64,000 nt of DNA from Bacillus sp. NP157 (GTDB taxonomy: Bacteria > Pseudomonadota > Gammaproteobacteria > Xanthomonadales > Rhodanobacteraceae), in contig CP076546.1 of assembly GCA_018889975.1 (NCBI GenBank), positions 310,001-374,000 of the forward strand, in the 5' to 3' direction. The notes under the pieces were generated by a model. That model was not told the DNA's origin. It searched no databases and saw only the letters and a list, made by a program, of their open reading frames with translations. Both the position numbers and the translations under genes were made by a program. This document shows positions 56,556 through 64,000 of this stretch, in pieces; position 1 is the stretch's first letter; each line of letters starts with the position of its first letter.

Positions 56556-57515
56556 ATGGTTTTGCCCTCTCTCAAGCGCGTGCTGACGATCTCGGGTGCA
56601 GTTGCGATCGCTCTCTTCCTGACGTTCGTTCCGTGGGAGTCGATCCGTCACGCCGACTTCGGCGATTTGCAGAACTATTACGCGCACGCCGAGGCTGCCA
56701 AGAGCTATCTGGATGGTAAGGACCTCGATACCGCAACTTCGTTTGTCACTAACGAGGTCATCTGGCACCTGCTAACCGAGTCCTGGATCCAGTATTATGG
56801 TATCCAGCCCGAGTACGCTTTTCTGGCGATCTCAGCTCTGACGCTGGTTTGTTTCTTCGTCTTCACAGCATCGCGGCTGGGTATCCGTTGGTCCGTGCTA
56901 CTGATAAATCCGCTGGTCATCGACCTTGCGTTTTCACAGTTGCGAATGGCGCTGGCGATTTCACTGCTTTTTATCGCGTATAGCGTGCGGAAACGCGTGA
57001 CGAAAGCTGCCGTTGGCATCTTGACTCCGCTCATCCACACAGCATCGCTTTTGTTCGTCATGTTTGGCGTCGGCGCGGCCCTGATCTCTCGCTGGTTAGA
57101 GCGTGGCCGTATTTCGCGACGCAAGGCGTTCCTTCTCCCAGCATCGCTCGGCGTTGCTACCGCGTTGGTGCTCGGTCCTCTCCGAACGATATTGCTCACG
57201 CTGGTGCACGACAGGCGCGCCGAATATGCCGACATGGGAAGTTCCGTCCTGTATTCATCGTACTGGGCTGTTCTCCTTATTGCGCTTTATTTCCAGCCCG
57301 CGCGGTACTTCAAGTCCGCGGAGAATTGCTTTGCGATCATCATCCTCGCGTTGGTGTCAGCGAATATGGTCGTTGGTGGTTACTCGACGCGTTTCCTCGC
57401 TGCATCGTTTCCGCTCTTGTTGGTATCGATGGCTAATATGCGTGGGCCCGTGAGGTACATCATGCTCTTCGCGTTCATCGTGTATGCGACGGTTCAATGG
57501 ATTGTATGGATTTGA
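56556..57515 (+). CDS. wzy: Polysaccharide polymerase, EpsG/Wzy-like
   Basis: 319 residues with about nine to ten hydrophobic helices and an EpsG-like beginning: a soluble loop with DLQNYYAHAEAAKSYL after the first helix. SVLLINPLVIDLAFSQLRMALAISL is the helix pattern around the conserved R in this family. It joins repeat units in the periplasm. Position between flippase and glycosyltransferases supports Wzy. The start is uncertain: ATG at 56556, or TTG at 56547, which is closer to GAGG. The DNA looks more AT-rich than its flanks. Confidence 0.75.
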   Translation: MVLPSLKRVLTISGAVAIALFLTFVPWESIRHADFGDLQNYYAHAEAAKSYLDGKDLDTATSFVTNEVIWHLLTESWIQYYGIQPEYAFLAISALTLVCFFVFTASRLGIRWSVLLINPLVIDLAFSQLRMALAISLLFIAYSVRKRVTKAAVGILTPLIHTASLLFVMFGVGAALISRWLERGRISRRKAFLLPASLGVATALVLGPLRTILLTLVHDRRAEYADMGSSVLYSSYWAVLLIALYFQPARYFKSAENCFAIIILALVSANMVVGGYSTRFLAASFPLLLVSMANMRGPVRYIMLFAFIVYATVQWIVWI

Positions 57516-58657
57516 CCGGAAGCATCGTCCAAGGCCACGAGCGCAGAGCTTTTATCCTCGTCCCATCAGACCGTTCTGGCGGCGCCGAGCGTGTGCAGAA
57601 GATCGTTGCGCTGGACCTCCTGGCCCGAGGCTGGCAAGTAGATATCGCTTGCCTTTCCGAAGGCATTCGCGCCGTATTCGCGCCGTTGGCAAGCGAGCGC
57701 TGCACGGTCACGATGCTTTCCAGGACGCGTGAGCTGCACGGTGTCGCTGGCATGTTCCGGCTTGCTTTCGGCACGCTGCGAAAGCGGAACTACGATCTGT
57801 ACTTTTCTTCGCATACGCACTGCAACGCGTTCCTGTCGTTCCTTCGCCTGATGCGACTGATCCGGACGGATCGTCTCGTCGCGCGTGAGTCGACCGTCGT
57901 GGGGCGTCGGTTCAAGGGTTTCACGCGCCTGTTCTACAAGACCTGCTACCTGTTCTACGGCGCCATCGACATGGTGGTTTGCCAGACGGAAGAGATGCGG
58001 CGGCTCTTGCCGGCTTTTGCGCCCCTGCTGGATTCGAAGCGGCTGGTAACGGTGCCGAATCCGGCACCGCGAGCCAACGTGGAACGCCGCGATGCACCGC
58101 TGCGCGACCCCATCGAACTTGTCGCCGTGGGTCGATTGATCCCCGAGAAGGGTGTTTCGGTGCTGCTGGAATCTGTCCGGCGCTTGCACGCGACAGGCCA
58201 GCGCGTTCGTCTGCGCGTGTATGGTGACGGCCCGCTGCGCGCCGAGCTTGAAGGTTTGGCTTCTTCGCTCGGGCTGGAGAGCGTCGTCCGGTTCGAAGGC
58301 GTGACGACGGAAGCACTGGCGCGCATGTCCGACGCCGATGTGTGCGTGGTGTCGTCCATCACGGAAGGGTTTCCGAACACGTTGCTGGAGATGATGCAGG
58401 CCAATGTCCGTGTCGTCTCCACCCTTTGCGCGGACGGCATTGATGCGATCGATGGACTGGTGACATGCCCGGTCGCTGATGCTCAGGCGCTTGCCGAGGC
58501 GATCCAGGCCGTGATCGCCGGGCCGACGGAGGGACGCGCGAGATTGTTCGACGAGGAGCTGGCGAAGCGTGACCCTCGCGCCTTCGTGGACCGATTGCTT
58601 CATGGACCCGCGAAAGGCGGCGTGCTGGATCTAAAGGAGTCACTCGACAGGCCATGA
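57497..58657 (+). CDS. GT4-family glycosyltransferase 1
   Basis: 386 residues, GT-B fold. The N-domain has SDRSGGAERVQKIVA (about 24-38) and the C-domain has ELVAVGRLIPEKGVSVLLESV and the E-x7-E region EGFPNTLLEMM near 295. It transfers a sugar from a nucleotide donor, by family usually with retention. It overlaps the polymerase gene by 19 bp. An internal Met at 57506 is an alternative start. Confidence 0.88.
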   Translation: MDCMDLTGSIVQGHERRAFILVPSDRSGGAERVQKIVALDLLARGWQVDIACLSEGIRAVFAPLASERCTVTMLSRTRELHGVAGMFRLAFGTLRKRNYDLYFSSHTHCNAFLSFLRLMRLIRTDRLVARESTVVGRRFKGFTRLFYKTCYLFYGAIDMVVCQTEEMRRLLPAFAPLLDSKRLVTVPNPAPRANVERRDAPLRDPIELVAVGRLIPEKGVSVLLESVRRLHATGQRVRLRVYGDGPLRAELEGLASSLGLESVVRFEGVTTEALARMSDADVCVVSSITEGFPNTLLEMMQANVRVVSTLCADGIDAIDGLVTCPVADAQALAEAIQAVIAGPTEGRARLFDEELAKRDPRAFVDRLLHGPAKGGVLDLKESLDRP

Positions 58658-59772
58658 AAGTCGTCTTGTTCGCCAACACGGATTGGTACCTGTTCAATTT
58701 TCGTCGATCGTTGATCGAGCGCCTCGTGGCCGACGGCCATGACGTGCTGCTGCTGACGCCCGACGGCCCCTACGGGCAGCGCCTGCGCGCCATGGGCGCT
58801 CGCTGGCATCCGCTGCCCATGAACCGTCGGAGCCTTAACCCGGTGTCCGAACTTCGGCTGGTCTGGTATATCCGCGGCGTCTTGCGTGCCGAGCGGCCCG
58901 ACGTGGTTCACGGGTTTACCGTGAAGGGCGCCGTTTACGGCGCGCTCGCCGCGCGACTCGCAGGCGTTCGCGGCCGGGTCAGCGCGATCACTGGCCTGGG
59001 ATACGTTTTCACCAGCCAGGACGCCATGGCACGCCTGCTTCGCTTGCCGGTGCGCGTCCTCATGCGGCTCGCCCTTGGCGGCAAACACGGGCGGGTCATC
59101 GTGCAGAATCCCGATGACCAAGGCCTGCTTGCCGCATCGGGACTGGTCAGCGAATCGAGCATTCGCCTCATCTATGGATCAGGCGTGGACTGCACGCGAT
59201 TCCACGCGGTGTCGCGTCAACGCGGAACGCGCACACGCGTCCTGATGGCCTCTCGCCTGCTCTGGGACAAGGGGATCCGGGAATACATCTCGGCTGCCGC
59301 GTCCCTTCGCGAGCGAGGCGAGAACGTCGATTTTCTCCTGGCAGGTACGCCCGATACCGGCAATCCTGCGTCCGTTTCCGATGCGGAGCTGCAAGGCTGG
59401 GTCGACCAGGGATTGATCACCTGGCTTGGGCACGTCGACGACATGCCCGCGCTATTCCGTGGCGTGGACATGGTGGTCTTGCCGAGTTACGGCGAAGGGT
59501 TGCCGAAGAGCCTCATCGAAGCGGCGGCCACCGCGTGTCCCATCGTGACCACGGATGTACCCGGATGCAGGGAAGTCGTGACGCACGAGGTGGAGGGTTT
59601 GCTCGTACCTGTACGTGAGGCCGTCGCCCTTGCCGATGCCATCAGTCGCCTGCATCGCGATGAGGTTCTTGCGGAACGGCTTGGCGCGGCAGCCCGGGAA
59701 AAGGCCATCAACCAGTTCGACCACGACATCGTGATTCGTGAAACGCTGAAGGTCTACGCGGAAGTGTGCTGA
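58654..59772 (+). CDS. GT4-family glycosyltransferase 2
   Basis: 372 residues. GT-B: N-domain MKVVLFANTDWYLFNFRRSL, and C-domain with RVLMASRLLWDKGIREYI and PSYGEGLPKSLIEAAATACP carrying the EX7E glutamates. Similar to Cap8J/WbpT-like enzymes that act on undecaprenyl-PP-linked acceptors. ATG overlaps the previous stop (ATGA). It is the last gene of the plus-strand arm and converges on the ydcF-like gene after 15 bp. Confidence 0.88.
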   Translation: MKVVLFANTDWYLFNFRRSLIERLVADGHDVLLLTPDGPYGQRLRAMGARWHPLPMNRRSLNPVSELRLVWYIRGVLRAERPDVVHGFTVKGAVYGALAARLAGVRGRVSAITGLGYVFTSQDAMARLLRLPVRVLMRLALGGKHGRVIVQNPDDQGLLAASGLVSESSIRLIYGSGVDCTRFHAVSRQRGTRTRVLMASRLLWDKGIREYISAAASLRERGENVDFLLAGTPDTGNPASVSDAELQGWVDQGLITWLGHVDDMPALFRGVDMVVLPSYGEGLPKSLIEAAATACPIVTTDVPGCREVVTHEVEGLLVPVREAVALADAISRLHRDEVLAERLGAAAREKAINQFDHDIVIRETLKVYAEVC

Positions 59773-59787
59773 CCTGTTCGTCGGCGC

Positions 59788-60501
59788 TCATGCCCAGCCT
59801 GCGAGGATGTATCCCCACAGGGCAAGGCGCTCGTGCATGGCCTTCCCGCTGACGTACCACGCCGTGCGCGTCCTCGAGAGCCAGTGCGACGACACGCGAT
59901 AGGGTGGTGGCGCTACCGCGGCTCCGTAGACGACAAATCCCTGTTTGGCGAATGCCCGCGTCGCGCGGGTGAGGTGCGCCGCTGACGTCACGACGATGAC
60001 CGAGCGCACGCCGAACTCGCGCAGGATCGGGCCGCTGTAAACGGCGTTTTCGTGCGTGCTGGTGCTGCGGGTCTCGAGCCGCAGCTGCGTACCCGTGGCA
60101 GCACGGCCGCCCATCGCTTGTGCCATCCTGGCCGCTTCGCCGTAGCCGCCCGAAAGAAGCATGACCCGTGGATGGCGTTCGCCGCTTAGTGCGACGCCAA
60201 GTTCGATCCGTGTGCTCGGGTCGGCGTCGGCATCATCGTTGCTATCGCCGACGCTCGCCGGTACGCGGTCCCCGCCGAGGACAATTACGGCATCGGGTTG
60301 CTGTCCCTTGGGCATGGCGTAGACCGTCGGGCCGACGATGAGGGCGTCCCTGAGCCAGCCGGCGAAAGAGGGCGTGCCGCAAAGGATCAACCACCCGAAA
60401 CCCGCGGCGATGGGGAGTAGTGCGATCCACTTTCGCGTAAACGCATACGCCGCGATGCCGACGAGGGCTAGAAGGACGGCCTGGATCAGCGGAAGTGCCA
60501 T
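59788..60501 (-). CDS. YdcF/DUF218 family membrane protein
   Basis: 237 residues. Two N-terminal transmembrane helices (LIQAVLLALVGIAAYAF; IALLPIAAGFGWLILC) precede a DUF218 domain with PDAVIVLGGDRVPA, VMLLSGGYGEAARM, STHENAVYS and VTSAAHLTRATRAF. DUF218 proteins such as SanA/ElyC/YdcF affect envelope integrity or undecaprenyl-linked sugars; the reaction is unknown. It follows the wecA-like gene after 20 bp. The ATG at 60501 is preferred to a long upstream extension. Confidence 0.85.
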   Translation of the reverse strand: MALPLIQAVLLALVGIAAYAFTRKWIALLPIAAGFGWLILCGTPSFAGWLRDALIVGPTVYAMPKGQQPDAVIVLGGDRVPASVGDSNDDADADPSTRIELGVALSGERHPRVMLLSGGYGEAARMAQAMGGRAATGTQLRLETRSTSTHENAVYSGPILREFGVRSVIVVTSAAHLTRATRAFAKQGFVVYGAAVAPPPYRVSSHWLSRTRTAWYVSGKAMHERLALWGYILAGWA

Positions 60502-60521
60502 GGCAAGCCATCGGCGCCGAC

Positions 60522-61637
60522 TCAGTCGGCGATGGCGGGCTCCGGCTCTTCCGTAAGCGGGATCTTCACAATCGCTTGCACGGGCGGAATCTCCACGACA
60601 GCGCTCTGGCTGCGCGGATGCGTCCGTCGATACTCTCGTACGACGATCAGTGTGTAGACGACGGTCACGGCGAGGAACGTCATCAGGTTCGTTTCGCCAG
60701 GCAGTCGGCGGGTGATCGAGCCGATGCACGAAAGGATCGTCGACAGGCCCACGAGGACGATGAGCGCCTGGCGCGGCGTGAGCCCACGTGCGAGCAGTAG
60801 GTGGTGGATGTGCCCGCGGTCTGGCTTGAACGGCGATGCACCGTGGCTGAGACGTCGCGTCATCACCGTGAGCGTGTCCAGGACCGGCAACGCGACGCAC
60901 CAGAGGACATCGGTAGGACTCACTGGAGAGTCGCTGGACTCGGCCATGCGGATCAAGGCCCACGCCAGCAGGTATCCGACGACCATGCTTCCTGCATCGC
61001 CGAGGAATACCTTGCGCCGGGTGAAGCCGAGGTTGACCAGCAGGTAGGGAAGGGCAGCCGAACCGAGCAGCGACAGCAGCACCACGATGCCAGGCAGATC
61101 GGCCTTGCCATGGAACGCGAGCAGGGTCACGACGCTGACGAGCGCCTGTGATCCGGCGAGGCCGTCGATGCCGTCCATCATGTTGAAGGCGTTGAGCAGT
61201 CCGATCACGGCAACGACGGTGAGGACGTAGCCGCCAGCGCCGAGTTCGACGGGCATGCCGAAGAGATGGCCGAGCGTGGTGATATGTACGCCGGTGGAGA
61301 ACATCACGCACACCACGCAGGCAACCTGTGCAACGAGTCGCACACGGACGCTGAGATCGTGACGATCGTCGAGGGCGCCGATGATGGCCATGACGGCGGC
61401 CGTCTCGATGACGACGGTGCGGAATGGCCCGAGCTGCCCGAAGTACAACGTGCCTGCGACAATGCCGCCATACATGGCGAGGCCGCCGATCAGCGGAACG
61501 GCACCCAGGTGACGCTTGCGGTCAGTGGGAATGTCCACGAGGCCGAGCGGGCCGGCGAGGGGGCGAAGGATTGCGATGAGAAGGCCGGTGATGGTCGCAG
61601 CACACAGGCAGGCCATCAGGAAGTGCGCGTTGATCAC
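60522..61637 (-). CDS. wecA: Undecaprenyl-phosphate HexNAc-1-phosphate transferase (WecA-like)
   Basis: 371 residues, polytopic. MraY/WecA-family motifs: IPTDRKRHLGAVPLIGG near the start, GALDDRHDL (DD), NAFNMMDGIDGLAGS, FLGDAGSMVVGYLLAW, and the HIHHLLLARGLTPRQ loop of the WecA group. It transfers GlcNAc-1-P (or GalNAc-1-P) to undecaprenyl phosphate, priming repeat-unit synthesis for the locus. GTG at 61637 has AGGGA 7 nt upstream. A weak promoter lies about 135 bp upstream (TTGTCC, 17 bp, GAAAAT on the minus strand, 61800-61772). Confidence 0.92.
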   Translation of the reverse strand: MINAHFLMACLCAATITGLLIAILRPLAGPLGLVDIPTDRKRHLGAVPLIGGLAMYGGIVAGTLYFGQLGPFRTVVIETAAVMAIIGALDDRHDLSVRVRLVAQVACVVCVMFSTGVHITTLGHLFGMPVELGAGGYVLTVVAVIGLLNAFNMMDGIDGLAGSQALVSVVTLLAFHGKADLPGIVVLLSLLGSAALPYLLVNLGFTRRKVFLGDAGSMVVGYLLAWALIRMAESSDSPVSPTDVLWCVALPVLDTLTVMTRRLSHGASPFKPDRGHIHHLLLARGLTPRQALIVLVGLSTILSCIGSITRRLPGETNLMTFLAVTVVYTLIVVREYRRTHPRSQSAVVEIPPVQAIVKIPLTEEPEPAIAD

Positions 61638-62056
61638 TCAGATATCCCTATCGACGAAGACGAGGACTCGCAAAGCCTGGGCGCAGCTAAGTCCTTAAGC
61701 GGCCCGCACTTGGCACGGAACAGCATTTGCAACGCGATGTGCAATGAATTTCCAGATTTCCCCTTCCTTTCATTTTCGCACGTATGAGAATTACGGACAA
61801 CGACCGCGTCGACATTCCGGCGGCTCGCTTACCGCGGTTGGCCGTACAAATGAGAGGCACGACACAACAAGTCAATTCTTTGGCGCGTGTCGTGATTAGG
61901 GTCAACTCGAATGCCTCACCGGCGCGAATCGTGCGCCTTCACCCCAAAGACTAAGTTCGCCTGCGCCACTCGTGTGTAGGGGAATGCCTCGGTGAACATG
62001 GGGCGTCGCCCGTTCTGGCCCATCAGCGCCCGCCCAAGGTATCCTTAGTGCCTGTC
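61638..62056. other. Intergenic region between wecA and the broken tRNA
   Basis: 419 bp, AT-richer than the flanks. It holds TTGCA-N8-TGCAA (61727-61744), an inverted repeat CACGACAC/GTGTCGTG with a 21-nt loop (61858-61894), and a hairpin GGCGC-N7-GCGCC (61921-61937). No gene is supported. A -10-like TATCCT (62039-62044) precedes the tRNA fragment. Confidence 0.5.
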
Positions 62057-62095
62057 GGCCCCGTAGCTCAGCTGGATAGAGCGTCCCCCTCCTAA
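62057..62095 (+). pseudogene. tRNA-Arg(CCU), 5' half only (integration edge)
   Basis: The sequence runs GGCCCCG, TAGCTCAGCTGGATAGAGC, then TCCCC-CTCCTAA: acceptor 5' strand, full D-arm, 5' anticodon stem and the complete 7-nt anticodon loop with anticodon CCT. The following bases (ACTTACGG) cannot pair with the stem, and no T-arm, acceptor 3' strand or CCA appears in the rest of the window. The break is exactly at the 3' end of the anticodon loop, a known crossover point for tyrosine integrases. Confidence 0.85.
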
Positions 62096-62265
62096 ACTTA
62101 CGGTCGGGCTTTTGGGCTCCAGGGTGGAAATGCGGAAATGGGCTTTGTTTATGGGGTTTGGTGTAGTTTCGAACAGGATTTCGACACGGGTTCTCACGGG
62201 TCTAGGTTGAGTTGTACGGGTACCCGGTGTCCCAGGGGTGTCCCAACTTTTTGACGGATTGGACG
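62096..62265. other. Putative attachment-site arm region
   Basis: 170 bp between the broken tRNA and the first island gene. It contains tandem GGTGTCCCA copies at 62226-62234 and 62237-62245 (11-bp period) that could be integrase or excisionase arm sites. No gene is seen. Confidence 0.45.
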
Positions 62266-62775
62266 ATGTCCCAGAAATCACTTGAGCACATCCGGGCCGC
62301 GTTCGGCCCCACGCAATACCTGTTTGGGGTGGATGAAGTTGCCGCGTTGCTGGGCAAGCAAACCGATGCGGAAAAGGACTACGTCCGTGTCCAGATGCGG
62401 CGGGGTGACATCCCGGGTGCGCGCAAGGACGGAAAGTCCTGGAAAATCCCCATCGACGACCTTGCCGACCTGCTCGACGGCCACCCGGTGCAACGGGCTC
62501 CGCCCATTATTCCGCTGTCCACCAGCAGGCCGATGAGCCGCCGCCGGTCGCTTCTGGGGGAGCGCTTGGGCGACATCCGTGCGCATGGCTTCTGGTCACG
62601 TGTCGCCGAGGCCCTGGGGTGGGCTCAGGAAGCCCAGCTCCTCGACCAGGGCGCGATGGACATCATCAATGAGCTCCGGCGGGAGTGGGCACTCAAAAAC
62701 ACCGCTCGGTTTGATGCCAGTTTTGCCCCCGCGAGCGCACCGGCGAGGGGAAGGGGGCCAGGGAACACGCTCTGA
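62266..62775 (+). CDS. Excisionase-like helix-turn-helix protein
   Basis: 169 residues. Residues about 17-70 (YLFGVDEVAALLGKQ; YVRVQMRRGDIPGARKDGKS; WKIPIDDLADLLDG) follow the HTH_17/excisionase winged-helix pattern: a helix pair, then a basic wing with W-x-I-P. The rest is an Arg-rich linker and a helical segment (GDIRAHGFWSRVAEALGW). Next to a broken tRNA it probably regulates excision or transcription of an integrated element. The ATG at 62266 starts just before the domain; a longer reading from 62212 would cross the candidate arm sites. Confidence 0.65.
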   Translation: MSQKSLEHIRAAFGPTQYLFGVDEVAALLGKQTDAEKDYVRVQMRRGDIPGARKDGKSWKIPIDDLADLLDGHPVQRAPPIIPLSTSRPMSRRRSLLGERLGDIRAHGFWSRVAEALGWAQEAQLLDQGAMDIINELRREWALKNTARFDASFAPASAPARGRGPGNTL

Positions 62776-62826
62776 CACCATGCACTGGGTTGACGACGAA
62801 AGGACCACCAGAGGGGAGCGAAGGAC

Positions 62827-63273
62827 ATGGCCGGCATCTTTGAGGCGTTTCTGAGAGGGCTGCTGGGCGGGGCATCGGGCAGCGCACGCAAGCGGGCAAA
62901 GAGCCCCGTTGCTAGGGCGGTCGCGAAGGCCGTTTACCCGCAAAAGCCAAAGGCAAAGCCAAGGGTAAAAGCGCCGGCACGCGGCCACGGCGATTACGCC
63001 CAGGAAGTGGTCGGGGAATCAAATTACCAGCCGGCACTGCGGGCCATCCAGGCCACCAAAGACAAACCCTTCCACCGCGCGCGCCTCGTGCCCGAGGACA
63101 GCAATCCCTACGATAACCTGGCCGTCCGCGTGGACGTCGCAGGACACACCGTGGGTTACCTTCCCAAGGCCGATGCCCGGCGATGGCGGAAGGGCGCAGG
63201 CCCGAAGACCTGCGATGCATTCATTGCTGACGCCGGACCCAGGACAAACCTCGGCGTCTGGCTCAGGCTCTGA
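62827..63273 (+). CDS. Stand-alone HIRAN-domain protein
   Basis: 148 residues. A basic, low-complexity N-terminal part (about 1-52, Lys/Arg/Ala/Pro-rich) precedes a HIRAN domain (PF08797): EVVGESNYQPALRAI, then RLVPEDSNPYDNLAVRV and HTVGYLPKADARRW. HIRAN domains bind DNA ends, for example in Rad5/HLTF helicases, and occur alone in phages and mobile elements. No helicase or nuclease domain is attached here. A GGGAG site 12 nt before the ATG is a weak ribosome site. Confidence 0.75.
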   Translation: MAGIFEAFLRGLLGGASGSARKRAKSPVARAVAKAVYPQKPKAKPRVKAPARGHGDYAQEVVGESNYQPALRAIQATKDKPFHRARLVPEDSNPYDNLAVRVDVAGHTVGYLPKADARRWRKGAGPKTCDAFIADAGPRTNLGVWLRL

Positions 63274-63281
63274 GCACAAAA

Positions 63282-63304
63282 AAAGGGGCATTGCCCCCTT
63301 TCTG
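63282..63304 (+). terminator. Possible terminator after the HIRAN gene
   Basis: GGGGC-ATT-GCCCC flanked by AAA and CTTTCT, starting 9 bp after the stop. The stem is short and the T-run weak. Confidence 0.55.
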
Positions 63305-63470
63305 CTTCCTTGGATGCGTGTCAGGCCTCAGCCTGCAATCGGTGCCACGACCTGCTCGACACGCGCCGCCAAGCTGGATAAGCGGTGCGCAGGAACTTGC
63401 CACTCGCCGTACAATTCCCCGGGAACACAGGGAACAATTGAATGGACACTTTGACTGACGGGCGTGCTCG

Positions 63471-64000
63471 ATGAGCGCGGCCGACCCTTCGGGCTATTAC
63501 AGGGTTCTGGAAGTTCCGCCGACCGCAACGGGTGCCGAGCTCAAGGCCGCCTTCCGCCGCAAGGCTCAGGAATATCACCCTGACCGCTGTAAGCGTCCGG
63601 ATGCACAGATGCTCTTCCAGCTGGTCAACACTGCATACCAAGTGCTGGGCGACCCGGTTGCGCGTGCGCACTACGACACGGCCACTGTTGAGCCCGCCCC
63701 GGATGCACGGGCCAACTCCAAGTCCAACTCCCCGGACCCAATCCGGTGCAGTGTCTGCGAGAAGGTCACTGCCCAGCCCCGATATGCCATCTTTTTCCGG
63801 GTCTACAGCGCTATCGTTGTGACCAATCGCCAGCCTGTCCAGGGCATTTTTTGTCGCCCGTGCGCGGACGCAAAATGCATGGAGGCGACATGGTTCACGT
63901 GGGCGCTCGCATGGTGGGGTGTCCCCTGGGGGCCCGTGTATGGGTTGTCTGCCATCTTCACCAACATGTTTGGCGGGAAACAGCCCGCCGACATCAACGC
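63471..64000 (+). CDS. J-domain protein with zinc motif and membrane segment (partial)
   Basis: The frame is open from ATG 63471 to the window end (176 codons visible). Residues 6-70 form a J domain (GYYRVLEVPPTATGAELKAA; HPD in QEYHPDRCK). After a linker, CSVC (about 94-97) and CRPC (about 128-131) form a candidate zinc site. A hydrophobic, Trp-rich stretch (WFTWALAWWGVPWGPVYGLS) looks like a membrane segment. It may recruit an Hsp70 to a membrane or phage component. The end of the protein lies outside the window. Confidence 0.75.
   Translation, partial: MSAADPSGYYRVLEVPPTATGAELKAAFRRKAQEYHPDRCKRPDAQMLFQLVNTAYQVLGDPVARAHYDTATVEPAPDARANSKSNSPDPIRCSVCEKVTAQPRYAIFFRVYSAIVVTNRQPVQGIFCRPCADAKCMEATWFTWALAWWGVPWGPVYGLSAIFTNMFGGKQPADIN

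Noticed and set aside
61727-61744. CRP/Clp site before wecA
   Set aside because: TTGCA-N8-TGCAA has symmetric arms but not the TGTGA-N6-TCACA pattern.
62057-62265. Group I intron in the anticodon loop of tRNA-Arg(CCU), as known in Agrobacterium
   Set aside because: The 3' exon is not found in the remaining 1.9 kb and the following sequence is protein-coding, so an intron of normal length is excluded.
1-64000. CRISPR arrays, insertion-sequence transposases, rRNA genes
   Set aside because: No regularly spaced repeats, no DDE transposase-like proteins and no rRNA-like sequence were seen.

Overview
The window is high-GC, gene-dense gammaproteobacterial DNA. Gene content points to Xanthomonadales, most likely Rhodanobacteraceae (Luteibacter/Dyella-like): a methionine synthase split into two genes, a very large NAD-dependent glutamate dehydrogenase, RND efflux, type IV pilus minor pilin genes, and short REP-like repeats of the 'GTAGGAGCGCGCC' kind. 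The taxonomic call is an inference from gene content; no rRNA is present.

Layout. 1-4845 (+) is the end of a type IV pilus minor-pilin operon (pilW end, pilX, pilY1), followed by tRNA-Val(CAC) with its own promoter. 5092-5424 (+) is a small LAB_N membrane protein that abuts, stop to stop, a minus-strand methionine operon (ArsR-methyltransferase regulator, metH N-part, metH C-part; 10144-5425). 10315-20274 holds an acyl-CoA dehydrogenase, a BrnT-type toxin with an abnormally short antitoxin, a TonB-dependent receptor and a TetR-adaptor-RND pump operon. 20541-27307 (+) holds the glutamate dehydrogenase, NAD kinase and a 5'-nucleotidase. 27308-28492 is an unusual patch: an unrecognised gene lies between two copies of an 86-bp identical repeat, each ending in a terminator-like hairpin. 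28493-34210 carries a DMT exporter, glutaryl-CoA dehydrogenase, a GNAT, a GST and a fused alpha/beta 2-oxoacid dehydrogenase E1. 34218-42868 (mostly -) carries a membrane diguanylate cyclase, polyphosphate kinase with a Pho-box-like site, murB, pyrD, a methyltransferase and an ALDH7-type dehydrogenase.

43421-61637 is a complete exopolysaccharide/group-4-capsule-like locus. The minus arm (gfcA/yjbE-like, wza, yjbF, yjbG, yjbH) faces away from the plus arm (low-MW tyrosine phosphatase, tyrosine autokinase wzc/etk, UDP-HexNAc dehydrogenase, UDP-uronate epimerase, Wzx, ATP-grasp protein, Wzy-like polymerase, two GT4 glycosyltransferases). The locus closes with minus-strand ydcF- and wecA-like genes. 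Together these can prime, build, flip, polymerise and export an acidic polysaccharide.

The window ends in what looks like the left edge of an integrated element. A tRNA-Arg(CCU) gene is cut exactly at the end of its anticodon loop (62095). Candidate arm-type direct repeats, an excisionase-like gene, a stand-alone HIRAN-domain gene and a J-domain/zinc/membrane gene running off the end at 64000 follow.
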